Below are positions 12,020 through 23,620 of a stretch of 64,000 bases of DNA, piece by piece. This stretch comes from Nannochloropsis oceanica (Eukaryota; Sar; Eustigmatophyceae; Eustigmatales; Monodopsidaceae), in contig CP038113.1 in assembly GCA_004519485.1 (NCBI GenBank), positions 82,501 to 146,500 of the forward strand. The letters are read 5' to 3'. How positions within the stretch are numbered: the stretch's first letter is position 1; each line of letters begins with the position of its first letter. A program made the translations under genes and the position numbers. The notes under the pieces are model-generated. The model was not told the origin of the DNA and did not search any database. It saw only the letters and a program-made list of their open reading frames with translations.

Positions 12020-12497
12020 TCGTTTGTCCTTGTTGTGTAGCGTAAGAGAGGGTAAGAAGGGCGTTGGGGTGCGGACATAGGCTGTCTAAGTCACAGACGA
12101 TGACGTTGCAAAGTGCGATGACAGTGGTGAGCATGGGCACCTATCTACCCTCGGAGGCAGCAGCATTTTCAAAAGAAGATACATGGCAAAGCCCAATAAA
12201 TCTCCTCACAATGAACGCTTTCTTTCTTTGTCCGTTAATTTATTGTTCGAATATGTACAAATAAAGGATTTTTCCCATTCCCATTTTGCCATATCATGCT
12301 TTGTTAAGCTTCCTGGTAAAGGCCGTGGCGCATATTTGAATGAATCGCAAGAAGTTTTCAGCCGTCTTTTATGGTCCCGCCCTGGAACTTCTTGGATAGA
12401 ATTCTCGTGCCATCATAATGTTGAGCTTGTTGCTGCCACTGCCCTTGCGAGGTCTGTAGCCGCTGCTACTGCTGGTATTGTTTCTGTGCTGTGGTCT
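12020..12497. other. Intergenic, no gene seen
   Basis: Lies between the 5' side of the aldo/keto reductase gene and the 3' end of the MOB gene, both on the minus strand. It should hold the promoter of the former and the 3' untranslated region of the latter. Nothing else was recognised. Confidence 0.4.
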
Positions 12498-13652
12498 TCA
12501 AGCTTTGGAGGAAGATGACGAGGACAAGGAGGAAGGAGAGGAGGACGAAGAGGACAATGAAAAGAAGGAAGAAGGAAAGGAAGCCCTCTCCTTCCGTGGT
12601 GTTGGCATCGGCGTTGACGACAACGGTCCGCCCTTGCCTGGTCTCAAGCTACTGCTGCTGCTGCTGCTGCCGCTGCTGCTGAGGCTGCGGCTGCTGGCAT
12701 TCACACTATTACTCCCCGAGCGCTGCAGCCTTGCCTGATGCCGCGAATGCGTCGCCGAAGCAGCCACCAAGGATGTGCGAGTTAACGCGCCAAAAGATGA
12801 AGGAGAAGGGAAGGATTTGTGCTCTGCTGCATGCCTTCGAGCGTCTTCTATTAGTATGGAACGGATCAATACTTGCAGAGGCGCCAGCTCCCGTTCCGCC
12901 ACCAAGTCATACTCAAGCGCACAAAAAATAAAGTGCTTGAAACACGAGTTCAGATGGCTCATGGCCCCTGCACGTTCCATGTCTGTAACGTGGGTCAAAT
13001 AAATGTGGGCATACACTCGAAACATTCGCGTGAAAATCTTAGCCACGGACGCTCTGAACGTCCTCGGGAAGGCCACATCCGTCGTTGCAGGAAAGACGGC
13101 TGGATCATTCAACTGCTCTTCCACCCACTCCAAAAGTAAGCCCACATACTCATTCGCCGAGACCTTGGTTGGTCTCTTGTGCAGATTCTTGTCCGCCCAC
13201 AGATACTCGTACTCGGGTCCTGCATTCATAACCGCGCAGCTCTCGTTGCTCGCCAGGCATTTTCCATGCATAATCCCATATAGCAATGCCAGCTCGTTGT
13301 AGGCATCCACCGTGTGCACGGCCAGCCATTCGTCCGGGTCTTCGGAGGCGGGGCAGGCGACGGCGGCTCGGGTGATGCCGGTTGCGAGGGTGGCTTGGGA
13401 GTAGCGGTGGAGCGAGATGCGCTTTCCACTGGTGTGCTCCTTGATTGGCTTGAACGTGTCTCGGGCCCCAGCGCCACCGCCGTATCCGCTAGAGGAGGAG
13501 AAGAGACTGGGAAGAAAGGATAAGGACTGAAGGAGCCCGCGGGACGACGACGAGGTGGAGGAAGAGGAGGAAGAGAGGCTCGAGTTGTTGCTACTGCTGC
13601 CACTGCTGGTGCTCGTGCTGGTGCTGCTATCAATGCTGCTATCGAAGCTCAT
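12498..13652 (-). CDS. MOB kinase activator (Mob1/phocein family)
   Basis: One coding exon of 384 residues from the ATG of MSFDSSID. The Mob domain is clear: HTVDAYNELALLYG, CLASNESCAVMNAGPEYEYLWAD, and IFTRMFRVYAHIYLTH. The two Cys of the CLASNESC motif and the two His of HIYLTH are the expected zinc ligands. Mob proteins bind and activate NDR/LATS kinases that control mitotic exit, cytokinesis and cell size. Both termini are unusual: about 60 Ser-rich residues before the domain and about 120 Ser-rich residues after it. A probable 5' untranslated intron runs from a GTAAGT donor at 13726 to an AG near 13660. This would remove the longer in-frame start at 13739, which is why the inner ATG is preferred. 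Head to head with REV7. Confidence 0.9.
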   Translation of the reverse strand: MSFDSSIDSSTSTSTSSGSSSNNSSLSSSSSSTSSSSRGLLQSLSFLPSLFSSSSGYGGGAGARDTFKPIKEHTSGKRISLHRYSQATLATGITRAAVACPASEDPDEWLAVHTVDAYNELALLYGIMHGKCLASNESCAVMNAGPEYEYLWADKNLHKRPTKVSANEYVGLLLEWVEEQLNDPAVFPATTDVAFPRTFRASVAKIFTRMFRVYAHIYLTHVTDMERAGAMSHLNSCFKHFIFCALEYDLVAERELAPLQVLIRSILIEDARRHAAEHKSFPSPSSFGALTRTSLVAASATHSRHQARLQRSGSNSVNASSRSLSSSGSSSSSSSLRPGKGGPLSSTPMPTPRKERASFPSSFFSLSSSSSSPSSLSSSSSSKA

Positions 13653-13739
13653 GGTCCTGCTGTTGGCACAAGAGACAGGGGACGACAAAAGGGACGATGG
13701 AGGCTTGTTGCTTCCTCCAAACTTACCCGATGGCCACAT

Positions 13740-14064
13740 AACTGTGTGCGTAGCCTCTGATTTGATAGGGAATGATCAAATGAATAAATTAAATAAATGG
13801 GCCAGGGGAACAACAGCAGGACGCACGACCGCAAGGAGTGTCCCTTTAAGTGATGCATGTCTCTTCAGTGAGTGCGGTTGCGGTTGATGGGGCACAGAGT
13901 GACGTACACGCCACAGACAGGCTGAGACATGACCAAGGCGAAGCAAGAGGGCAGTCTGCTCGTGTGAAACTGCTTCGTTTTTTGCGCCAACATGTCACCC
14001 ACCTCCGCCACCTTCGCCTCCCTCCCATTCTCATCCCTTTCTCGTAATCCCCAATTACACACAC
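13740..14064. promoter_or_regulatory. Divergent promoter region, MOB / REV7
   Basis: About 325-410 bases separate the MOB leader from the REV7 start. Both promoters must lie here. No specific element was recognised. Confidence 0.35.
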
Positions 14065-15262
14065 ATGCAACACAGCACGGCGACCATGAAGCAAGACGAT
14101 CCCTTGCAGGAGGCGACGGCGGTGCTACTAGAGTTCCTGGAGGTAGCCGTCCACCAAGTCTTGTAAGTTTGTCCTTGACTTTTCGATTCCACGTCTACCA
14201 CTGCTTGCTTATCTTCATTTCCGATTGAATAAACATAAGAGAAGGTTTCAATGCCGAGCAGTTCTCTCTTACCCTCAGCCCTCCATAACATTGCATTTCA
14301 CCTCCTTTCCATTTCCCCCTCCCTCTTTCTACCCTTGCTTCCTCCTTCCGCAGGTACAACCGCGGCGTCTACCCCTCCGCCGTCTTTGAACGCCGGCGGA
14401 AATATGACGTGCCCGTTTTCATGAGTCGTCACCCGGACCTAAATCTGTACATACACGAGGTGATGCAAGCTGCGGGAGGCATGTTGATGGAGGGATCGAT
14501 CGATAAGATTGTCTTGACGCTGTATGGGAGCAGGTAGGGAGGTAGGAGGAAGGTGTACAACGACAGCGCTAGAAGAGGGTCCGTAGGATCCGACACAGAC
14601 ACGCACATACACAGGCACACACGCTCACACACAAAATCACACAGCAACAATGACGCCCCCCAAACCCCCCTGGAGTCTTTCGCCTTTGAGCTGCTCTCTT
14701 CCCCCTTACTCATTCAAGCCTTGGCGGAAGGCAGTCTGGAAGACCCCTTTCCGGCGTTTCGGAAGGTGCTAGCCCGCATCAGCATCGCCGAGGTAAGTGG
14801 CCCTCTTTTTACGGAGTGGCGTGTACATTATTTCTGGGCTCATCTTCTCCACTCCTATCTCCCTTTCTCCCTCCCTCCCAGGAAGTCGCTGAGCTAGCAC
14901 CCGTCCCCCATGACGTGACGTTCGCCATCCTCCTGGCTACACGTCCTCACCATCAGCAGCAGCAGCAACAACAACAACGACGACAAGCGAATGGTGGGAA
15001 AGAGGGAGGACAGGAAGGAGTGGGGCTGGAGGTGCCTCCTGCATGGACAGCAGCTATTAGCTCGGGGGAATTCGCGCCAGGGGGCCCCGAAAGTTATCTG
15101 GCGACGACGATAGAAGGAAAGGGGGGGGGGGGGGAGGAAGGTACGGCATACCTGAATTTGGTGAATTGGGAGAATTTCAGTGGAGGAAGAAGAGGAGGAG
15201 AGGATAGCGGAAGGTGTGCGCCGCACATGCGGGTCGTGGTTCGAAGTCGGTTGCATACCTAG
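14065..15262 (+). CDS. MAD2L2: REV7/MAD2L2, HORMA-domain subunit of DNA polymerase zeta
   Basis: Four exons: 14065-14162, 14354-14533, 14645-14792 and 14882-15262. GT-AG introns and phases agree, giving 268 residues; an in-frame ATG at 14086 gives 261. The HORMA domain is recognisable: LLEFLEVAVHQVLYNRGVYP, FERRRKYDVPVFMSRHPDLN, YIHEVMQAAG, DKIVLTLYG, ESFAFEL, FRKVLARISIAE and VTFAILLATR. REV7 clasps a REV3 peptide under its C-terminal safety belt and serves translesion synthesis. It also acts in shieldin and cell-cycle control in animals. The C-terminal belt region here carries a Gln run (CAG/CAA codons), a Gly/Glu-rich stretch and a G-run near 15121. It is therefore longer than in animals, where the protein is about 211 residues. 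Confidence 0.88.
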
Positions 15263-15657
15263 CCGCCGCCGATGGCACGAGGGCTGTGACAGGAGAAGAA
15301 GGAGGTTTAGACAAGAGCACCACGGCCAGGTACCCGGAGGTGTCGCGGTTGCTGGAGGTGCTGGGAATGTGCACAAAAAATATGTTGTAAAAATATTAGG
15401 CGAAAGGACGCTACCAACAACTCAAACGCTTAAATTTCTATCTCGCATTACTTCATTAGGTTGTCTTGTTTCGCACTGATCATCATTGTGTCATCCTTCT
15501 CTTTTTTCTCTCATCCTCTATGCCTCACGCCCTTCCTCTTGCTCCTTCACGTCCTCCTCTCCCCCCCTTCTTCCTCTTTCTTCCCCTCCTCCTCCTGCCC
15601 TTACTCTTCTTTCATGTCTTTTTCAATGTTCGTTTCGCACATTCAATCAATCTTTCA
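15263..15657. other. Convergent 3' flanks, REV7 / ABCE1
   Basis: Nearly 400 bases between two stop codons on opposite strands. It includes a long CT-rich tract (about 15490-15630). It is read as two 3' untranslated regions. Confidence 0.45.
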
Positions 15658-18560
15658 TCAGTCATCCATATCGGCGAAGAAGAAGGTGCCCGCCTGCTTC
15701 TGCTCCCGGTCCTTGACGCTGTCCAGCTTGTTGATGCGCGGCCGGAAATTGGTCGGGTCTCGCCTGAAGGTAATCTCGAGCTGCTTCAAGAAGGTGTTCA
15801 TGCCCGTGAGCAGGGACTGCGGGGCGTTGGCCGTGGCCTCCACGCCGGGGTTGCCCTCGTACACGATGACGCGGTCGGCCAGGTAGGTGGCCATGATGAA
15901 GTCGTGCTCCACCACGAAGGCCGTCTTCTTGCTGTGCATAATGAACCGCTTGATCACCTTGCTGCAGGCGATGCGCTGCTCCGAGTCCAAGTACGCCGAC
16001 GGCTCGTCGATCAGGTACACGTCCGCGGGCTTGCCGAGGCACAGCACGATGGCCACGCGCTGCAACTCACCTCCCGACAAGTTCTGCGTGTGAGGGTGGA
16101 GTTGCGAGCGAGAGAGTGAGGGAGGGAGTCAGGGGTAGAGGTACAGGGCGTGCCGTTTGCTCTGGGGCTGCTCCCCGCCCCATGGAGCGAGTTAGTGGAA
16201 AGGAGAGAGGTGGGGAAGGAGGGGGGAGGGAAAAAGGCCGAATGGGGGCAAAGGCGCCTCCTACGCACCTGCACGACATTGTCCATGATCTCCTCCATGT
16301 TGAGCGGCCGCATCACGTCAGACACAAACTGCGGGTGGGAGTACGCCTCGCGAATCTTGGCGTGCAGGAGCTCGCGGACCGTGCCGGGGAATTTGGGGCT
16401 GCGGGCGGGGGAGAGGGAAGAGAGAAAGGCGGAAGGCAGGGGGAGAGAGAGAGAAGACATAAAGGGTGCGTTGATATTGGCTTTGAGAGAGATTGAGGCA
16501 GCATCAAGTGGAACGGGCACGCCGACACACATGCACACATTACACCCCCACTTAGATGCTCACATACACACATATATACTTATGTACCCATATATCCGCT
16601 CACCTGATCTTCTGGGGTTTGTATGAAACGTTCAACGAAGGCACGCCCAACAACTCCGCCTCCTCTTCATCCCCCCTCTCCAGAGCTGCCTCCTCCTCGT
16701 CGCTCTTCAGCGCCCCCGCCAACATTCGCACAAACGTGGTCTTGCCGGTCCCGTTTTCTCCCAGCATCACCACAATCTCGCTGTCTGTGAACGTCCCCGC
16801 CTCCACGTGCAGGGTGAACTTCCGCCGGTCGATCTGCCCGGGCCTAAGGGCCACTTCATCCCCCCCCCCCGCGGCAGGGTTCGGCTTGGGGATCATTGTC
16901 CTGGTCATGGAGGGGTAGCGGTACTGCTGGACACGGCTTGAGGAGGAGGAGCCGAGCTCTTCGCTGTTCTGGCTGATCTTGAAGACGAGGGCCTGGAAGA
17001 AGAGGAAAAGGAAGGGAGGGAGGGATGTGGTACGCGGGCGCCGTCCTTATGCTGCCGCTGAGGAAGAGATGAACAAAGCTCTCACGAAAGAAGCAAGGGA
17101 GAGAGGAGGGAGGCAGGGAATGAACATGAAATAAAAAGAAAACGGACGCATACCTCATCGCGGAACCGCAAATTTTCCGTGGGCACGAAGCCAGCCAAGA
17201 AAATGTTGATCCCCTCTCGCACCGAGAAGGGCATGGTCACCACCCCGTAGGCCGAAGGCGTGCCGTACAAGCAACATATGTAGTCAGACAAATAGTCCAG
17301 AACGGCCAAATCGTGCTCAACCACCAGGACGTAGGTCTGCGCCGAGCCCCCCTGCCCCGTGGCCACCAAGGACCGGATCGTCAAGGCGGCCCTCAGGCGC
17401 TGCTTCACGTCGAGGTAGGAGGAAGGCTCGTCGAACATGTACACGTCCGCCTGCTGCACGCACACAATCCCGATAGTGAACCTCTGCAGCTCCCCTCCCG
17501 AGAGCGCATCCACGCTGCGCTCCAGCAGATGATTGAGCTCCATCTCGGCCAGGATGGGCTCGGCTCGCTCCCGCTGGTCCTTGGTGCGGATGAGCTCCCC
17601 GACCTTGCCCTTGACCGCCTTGGGGATGTGGTCCACGTATTGGGGTTTGACCAGAGCCTTCAAGTTGTTTTCCAGGATACGGGAGAAATAGTTCTGTAGC
17701 TCTGAGCCCCTAGTTTGGAGGGAAAGGAGAGGGAAAGAGAGGGGGGTGGTGACTTTCATTTTCTTTTTGAAAAACATGAGAGGACAGGAGTAGGGAGCAA
17801 GGAAATTGAAGAGGCCGGACAGACAAACAAACGATTGTACCTGAAATGTGCCAAAATCTCCGTCCAATCTGGGGGATTATCAAACCTCCCCAAATTTGGC
17901 TTCAGCTTCCCTGCCAGGATTTTGAGCGCCGTGCTCTTCCCCGTCCCATTCTGCCCTACCAACCCCAAGATCTGCCCAGGCCTCGGCATGGGCAGTCGAT
18001 GGAGCTTGAAAGAGTTTGGACCATACCGATGTGTTTGTGACCCCTCCAGAGATTTGGGGAGGTTGATGATGTTAATGGCCTCGAATGGGCATTTCTTAAC
18101 GCAAATCCCGCACCCAATGCAGAGCTCTTCGGAAATAAAGGCGATTTTGCTAGTAGGCGCCACTTCGATACACAGCTTGCCTTGCCGGACCACGGGACAA
18201 TTCCGTTTGCATTCTTGACGACACTTTTTGGGCTTGCACTTGTCCTTATTCACGCTGTGAAGAAAGGGAAGGAGAGAGGGAGGGAGGGAGGGAGGGAGGG
18301 AGGGACATGAAATGGGAGAGAGTAGATGCCCAGGCTTTCCAGGAATGGATGAGTCACGAAGAGCTTGCACATAGAACATTCAGGGGTCAACTACGGCGTG
18401 TTGTGAATCATAGCCCCCCCTTTCGAGTGAGAGTCGCGTCGGAGTGTATGTCGATCGAAGGTGGGAGGGGAGGAGAGGGGCAAGCAACATAACCAACGTA
18501 CATGGCAATACGCGTCAAGCGGTCCACATCCTCTTCGCTCTCCTTCTTCTTGGGTGGCAT
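15658..18560 (-). CDS. ABCE1: ABCE1/RLI1 ribosome-recycling ATPase
   Basis: Six exons: 18560-18502, 18254-17841, 17709-17154, 16992-16604, 16398-16269 and 16083-15658. All junctions are GT-AG and phases sum to 657 residues, close to the usual 600 plus. Eight iron-sulfur Cys are present in [14 protein letters not shown] and [12 protein letters not shown], with one more Cys in the spacer. Nucleotide-binding domain 1 has [18 protein letters not shown] and [11 protein letters not shown]. Domain 2 has [18 protein letters not shown] and [11 protein letters not shown]. The protein splits post-termination ribosomes and helps initiation in the cytosol. It is slightly long because of an acidic insert ([14 protein letters not shown]) after the second Walker A and a Gly/Asp-rich linker. 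The tiny first exon encodes [12 protein letters not shown]. Head to head with the acyl-CoA-binding gene. Confidence 0.97.
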
Positions 18561-19038
18561 AGCGTGACTTTGAATGAGAACTCAGGCCTCCGCAGGTATC
18601 GTTAACGCCGATCCCCACTGCTACTGCTACTCGGCCGTCGTTACGAAGAAGCTCGCCTGTGGTGGAGGTCAGGGAGGGTGTTGAGATTGAGTATTAATAG
18701 TAGAAGCATAAAGACTCCAGGAGTCAAACTAAGCACATAGACGGCCCAACAGATTTCGTAACCTGGTTTATATGGTAGGTTTAAGGAGGATGCCCGAGTG
18801 TCTAAGTGACCAGGGACAGGGCATTGCCGTCCTGCAGTCCTCCCACCATCAAATCCCTTCTCCTCGACTCGACTCGCCTCGCGGAATGACACAAGCGGGT
18901 GCCAGCAAAAGTATCGGTAATAATTTAACAAGTCGAAAGAGGTGGGCCTTCAGCCAAAGAGAAGTACACCCGACAGGATAAAGCAAACCAATCAGCCATG
19001 CGCGCTCTTGTCACCAACCCACAACCCACACACAGCAC
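18561..19038. promoter_or_regulatory. Divergent promoter region, ABCE1 / ACBD
   Basis: 478 bases between two divergent ATGs. Both promoters and leaders must lie here. No specific motif was recognised. Confidence 0.35.
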
Positions 19039-20192
19039 ATGGACGGAGCGGATAACAAGATCAATGCCACCATGGTACGTACAACGCACGTGTGGCAACC
19101 TCCCCCCCCCTTCCTTTGCTAATCCCTTCCCTTCCTTCCGTCATGCCTTCTTGCACCCTCTAATCATCCTACCCGCAGCTCTTCGCTCACTGTGCCGCCT
19201 TGGTTCGACAACCGCCCACAAGCCTGGGCCATGTCCGATTGACGGAAGACCAGAAGCTGAAGCTCTATGCGTTGTTTAAACAGGCCACTGAGGGAGATAA
19301 TGCAACGACGTGTCCGAGTTTGTTGGACATTGTGGGGCGGGCAAAATGGTACGTTTGTGGTAATGAGGGGGCTTCAAGAATAGGACAGTGGTGCCTGTGC
19401 GATAATGGGTTTAGAAGGTGATTGTGTTGCATCACGCGTACTTGATTGTGATTTTTGGAGAGATAAGAGTAGCGAGGAAAATTATGAAGAAAGAGGTTTT
19501 TAATAATAAAATTACGCCCACTCGATAGGAATGCATGGCAAGCAATGGCAGGAATTTCACACGCCGATGCTCAAGCACGCTACGTAGCTTGCATCCAGGA
19601 GTGGTACGGCGACGGCGCAGCCTCGGGCATGAAGGACACAGCGCAGCGCGACGGCGCGGGTAGAAATTTGGGCCGTAAGGACGACGACAATTTCTCGTTT
19701 GGCAGCAGCCAGTTGCGTGCCTTGGGGGAGATTGGGATCGATGGTTGCATCGTCCGCAGGGAAAGGAGGAAAGGGGAAGAAAGAGGGAAAGAGGGAGAAG
19801 AAGAAGAGGAAGGAGAGGAGGCACAGGACGTTTTTTACTATGTCAAGCGTGGGATGGTTGAGGAGGTGTTGGCACGACTTGAGAAAGGAGAGCGAGAGGG
19901 AGAACCACGGGTGGATATAGATGTTAGAGACGAGGAAGGCCGAACATTGCTGCATTGGGCCGTGGACAGAAATCATCGAGTCCTAGTAGAATTGCTGCTG
20001 ACAAGAGGATCGGATATGACGGCCGAGGATGCAGAGGGAGAAACGCCTCTGGATTATGCGCGGCTATGTGAGCACGATGCACTTGTGGAAATTTTGGTCA
20101 ATTTAGAGAAGGCGCCCGGGGCAAGGAAGAGCGTTGGTTTGGAGAGCACACAGGAAGCAAGTAAAGGGAAGGAAAGAGCAGCAAAAGGATGA
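19039..20192 (+). CDS. Acyl-CoA-binding protein with ankyrin repeats (ACBD6-like)
   Basis: Three exons: 19039-19074, 19179-19348 and 19529-20192. GT-AG introns and phases agree, giving 289 residues. The N-terminal acyl-CoA-binding domain has LTEDQKLKLYALFKQATEGD, RAKWNAWQAMAG and DAQARYVACIQEW. These carry the Lys, Tyr and Trp positions that hold the CoA and acyl chain. An acidic linker (about residues 150-180) follows. Two ankyrin repeats then read GRTLLHWAVDRNHRVLVELLL and GETPLDYARLCEHDALVEIL. The same order is found in ACBD6 and in plant ACBP1/2. It probably carries acyl-CoA in the cytosol and contacts partners through the ankyrins. No transmembrane segment is seen, unlike plant ACBP1/2. 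Confidence 0.9.
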
Positions 20193-20915
20193 CTGGAATG
20201 AGATGTAAAGCGAAATAAGACCCTAATGGAAAAAATGTTTTGTTTTGTCTGACCAAGTAATTCGGTCGCAGAAATAGTGATACTCAACCATTCAATTAGC
20301 ATTTTCTATGGGAGGATCGCTTTCGAGAATCCCTATCAAATTCGGCCCCTTAAAACTGAAGGACGTGTCGTGTCATAGGGATGGCAAAGCTGTCAAAAGA
20401 GAGAAGAGAGAGAAAGCGAAAGAGAGTTAGTTGTTGGAGAGAGGGGAAAAAGCAGAGCATACATGTGCATAGTAAATGCTTCTTGACTCATCAAACAAAC
20501 GGTAAACATATAAGTAGGTGGATTATAATAATAACCAATTAGTAAATATGCTTGCAGGCTTAGAGTGTTGGAGGGGACTGATGCTGCCCCAACTGGCCCA
20601 TATTTCAAATTGTGAAGCCGATGCGTGAGAGGAGAACAGTTGGGAGAAACATCAACTGATTCTCTCAATGCAAAAGCATCACGCGCCTGCAAAGGCTTGG
20701 TGAAGGGTCTGGGATGCACGTGCACACGCATGGCATCTTGGCAGGCTGATGCGATATTTCGCGCTTTCGTTCCCCGCCCCCGCCGCCGCCGCCGCCGCCG
20801 TCGTGTGATGCACCACAAACAAATATTTCCCCGCCTAAATTGACACACCTCTCTCCCTCTCTCATTTCTCCAACGCTGTGTCAACACAAATAAAGGCATC
20901 CGCTGCACCCCAGCA
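20193..20915. other. Intergenic, no gene seen
   Basis: About 720 bases between two plus-strand genes. It contains a GCC/CCG-repeat stretch near 20775-20803 and some AT-rich DNA. It should hold the promoter of the downstream gene. Confidence 0.4.
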
Positions 20916-23620
20916 ATGGAATTTCTGCCCTCATTTCTCAACAAGCATTTATTCCCATCGTCCTCCTCCTCGTCCATCCTCCCGCCTCTTTCAGCGCTTG
21001 ACACTTCCACCACCTGCCCATTTGGCTTTTCCTCCAATCCCACCAACGACGACGAGGCGCATCCACCTATTACCACCCCCTCCACCACCACTATCAGCGC
21101 CTTACCCCCGCCACTCTTTGGCCGGAAACGCGTCGTCCTCCTCTACGAGCACTACATCCACCTCCCTGGCTTGAGGGACGTCTGGGAGTCCCCCGTGACC
21201 GAACGCCCGGCCCTCGAGCCATGTTTCTCTGCGGCGTGCCATGGCATGGAAATCGGATACCTTCTTTTGGCACATTTTTTGACGGATAAACGAATCTACG
21301 TCCAGAAAAGGTCGCGCATAGAGCTGGTTATGGAAGACTTGGTTCGACAATGTTCTCTGTTGGTGGAGCTCGTGGACGGGGAGCTGGAGGAGGAGGACAG
21401 TCCTCTCACCAGCAATGCTGCGTACGTGTCTTTGTCCACTCAGGTGGTTGCCACTGGCCTTGGGTTGCTCTCACCCTGTAAATCGACAGCAGTGCAGCCT
21501 TCTAAGCCCCAGGAGCTGTCCTTGCCCATGTCCTCTGTCACTTCCTCCGCCTCTTCCATTTCCTTGTTTTCTCTCGGCGTCAACACGGATGAGGGAGACG
21601 AGGCCAGCCGCAACATCAACGCTAGCAACAGTAGCGGCACCACCAGCATCTGCAGCCCTACTCGCAGGAGCATTGGTGGCAGTGGTGGAGGAGAGGTTCC
21701 CCTCCAGGGCACCATCTCCTCATCCCTAACCCAAGACTTTCCTTTTCCATGCTGCCCTCCCACTTCCACGCTAGGCGCCCGTTCACCTGCGCTAGAGCTC
21801 TTGTTGGAGGCTTTGGCGCACACAGTCCCAACCTTAACCCCCTCAGAAAAAAAATCGGTAGGAGGCGAGGGAAGGAGGGAGGGAAGGAAACGACGGGTAC
21901 TTGCCACATTCCATTGATTCACCTTTTCCCTTGCCATGAAGGTGTCACCATCCCTTCCATGTTGAAAACTCCTTTTTCTTTGTGCCACTTGGTTTCCGCA
22001 TTTTTTTTATCTTCACACGGCACCTCATTCCTCCCTTTCCCCCTTATTCCCTCCATGCCCAGGTGACGAAGGTAATCCGCAACATTACCAATGCTCTTGA
22101 AGGTGCCCTTCGCGACTGGTCGGTCGGGCTAGGAATTGAAGGGCAATTGAACGAGCTGCGTGCAGTGGTAGGGCTGCCTTTGTTGGCATCGTTTGAAGCC
22201 CGGGAAAGGAGCGGATGCCATTTGGACTACTCTCGGTTGGTCCGCCCGGAGGTGGTGGCAGCGACATACAAAGACGACTATGCGCACGCGGAAGATTTCT
22301 TCTTTCGCTCGGTGCACCTAGGTAGGTGGGCGGACAAACAGGGAGAGAAAAGGGGGTAGGGAGAGAACACAAATCCACCCGTTGACTCCCTCATTCTCGC
22401 CCTCCTTCCTTACCCTTCTTCATTCCATCCTTCCGTCCAGGCACGGACTGCTGGGCCTTCATCGTCACTCGGCGACTGGAAAGTGCGTTAGCGTTGGCGT
22501 CCCAAGGAGAATGGTTTAAAGCCTGTGCGCTTGTCCGACATGCGTCCCATATGCTGTGTTACCTCGGAGAGCATGTGATGATGCTGACGAGCATGGTGCT
22601 GCGGGATTATCTCGAGTTAAAGGTACGCGCTCGCTTTCCCCATTACTTCATCCCTCCCTCCCTTGCTGAAGCAGCGGTACCCGTTGTGTATAAGAGAGGC
22701 ACGTGATGCTGATAGGTTTGAGATTAGGGGATAACCAGCGGATTTGAATGAGGTGAACGGCCTCTCTACCATATTCTTCGTTCCTTCCTCAATTTTCCAC
22801 CAATAGCCTCCCCTTCCCTTCTTTGCTTTTTCCCTTCCTCCCTTTCGCCCTCCCTTAGGTCCAGATCGAGGGCACATCGGGCGAAGGCTCACTCCTAGTC
22901 AAAAATTTCCGTCCCCTGACCAAGCGCCTAATCGAGCCTCTTCAATCTGCCCTCCATCATCTCGTTCTCCCTCCTTCCCATTCTTCCTCTCCCGAGGAAC
23001 GCACTGAGGAGGGAAGCGAAGAAGAAGAAGATGGAGAGGGAGTGGATCATGTGCAACGGGCCCTTATGGCGGTCTACGAAAATCCTGAGTCCTATTCTGC
23101 TCTTTACGCGTACATCAAGGTATACATGACCTTCCCTCCTCTACCCATTTCGCTCTCTCCCTCTCTCAAGCCTTTACTACCATAGAAAGTTGAGCCAAGC
23201 AAGAATTAACCATCATTTATTTTCTGCCTCGCTCATGAATTAGGCACTGGAGTGTGTGGAGTCGGCCTTGCTGGGCGGTTTCTATTTTAACCATTTCCGT
23301 CTAGCGACCAACGTGTTAGGTGGCCAGGGTAAGGGTACGATGCACAAAGCGGGTAAGTTTCGTCCTCTGACCATCAATTTCTTTCCCTTTCCTGAAAAAT
23401 ATGCTTTGTGAGAGCTTTTGTCATACAGATCGCTCTTTACGAACGAAGTGTTTCCTCCCTCCCCCCCTCAGTGGCGGCTTTACAGGTGACATATGAAAGG
23501 GGAGTGTTTCCCTGTTTGGATAAAAGTAGGTCCTTGATGGGACAAAAGATGGATGGGAAGCTGCGCCACCTCAAGGGAAAAATCATGAGTGAGATTATTG
23601 ATAGGCAGAACAGGGAGTGA
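20916..23620 (+). CDS. Tryptophan 2,3-dioxygenase-like protein (divergent)
   Basis: Six exons: 20916-21857, 22063-22321, 22441-22622, 22859-23119, 23244-23352 and 23472-23620. All junctions are GT-AG and all phases agree, giving 633 residues. The pattern of conserved pieces resembles the TDO/IDO fold. Near residue 75 is LLYEHYIHLPGL, followed by ACHGMEIGYLL. The middle has a long helix ending MLTSMVLRDYLELKVQIEGTSGEGS, laid out like the TDO stretch that leads to SGFQS. Near the end, FYFNHFRLATNVLGGQGKGTMHKA resembles the proximal-His and GTGG segment. The His of FNHF would be the haem ligand. A Ser-rich insert of about 150 residues lies in exon 1 and an acidic loop in exon 4. Family assignment is by eye from weak motifs, so the substrate is not claimed. 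Confidence 0.55.

Noticed and set aside
13653-13739. Longer MOB start at 13739
   Set aside because: The ATG is followed within 14 bases by a GTAAGT donor. Splicing to the AG near 13660 would put it out of frame, so it is better read as leader.
18280-18304. GGGA array as a CRISPR or minisatellite locus
   Set aside because: It is a pure tetranucleotide repeat inside an ABCE1 intron, without spacers.
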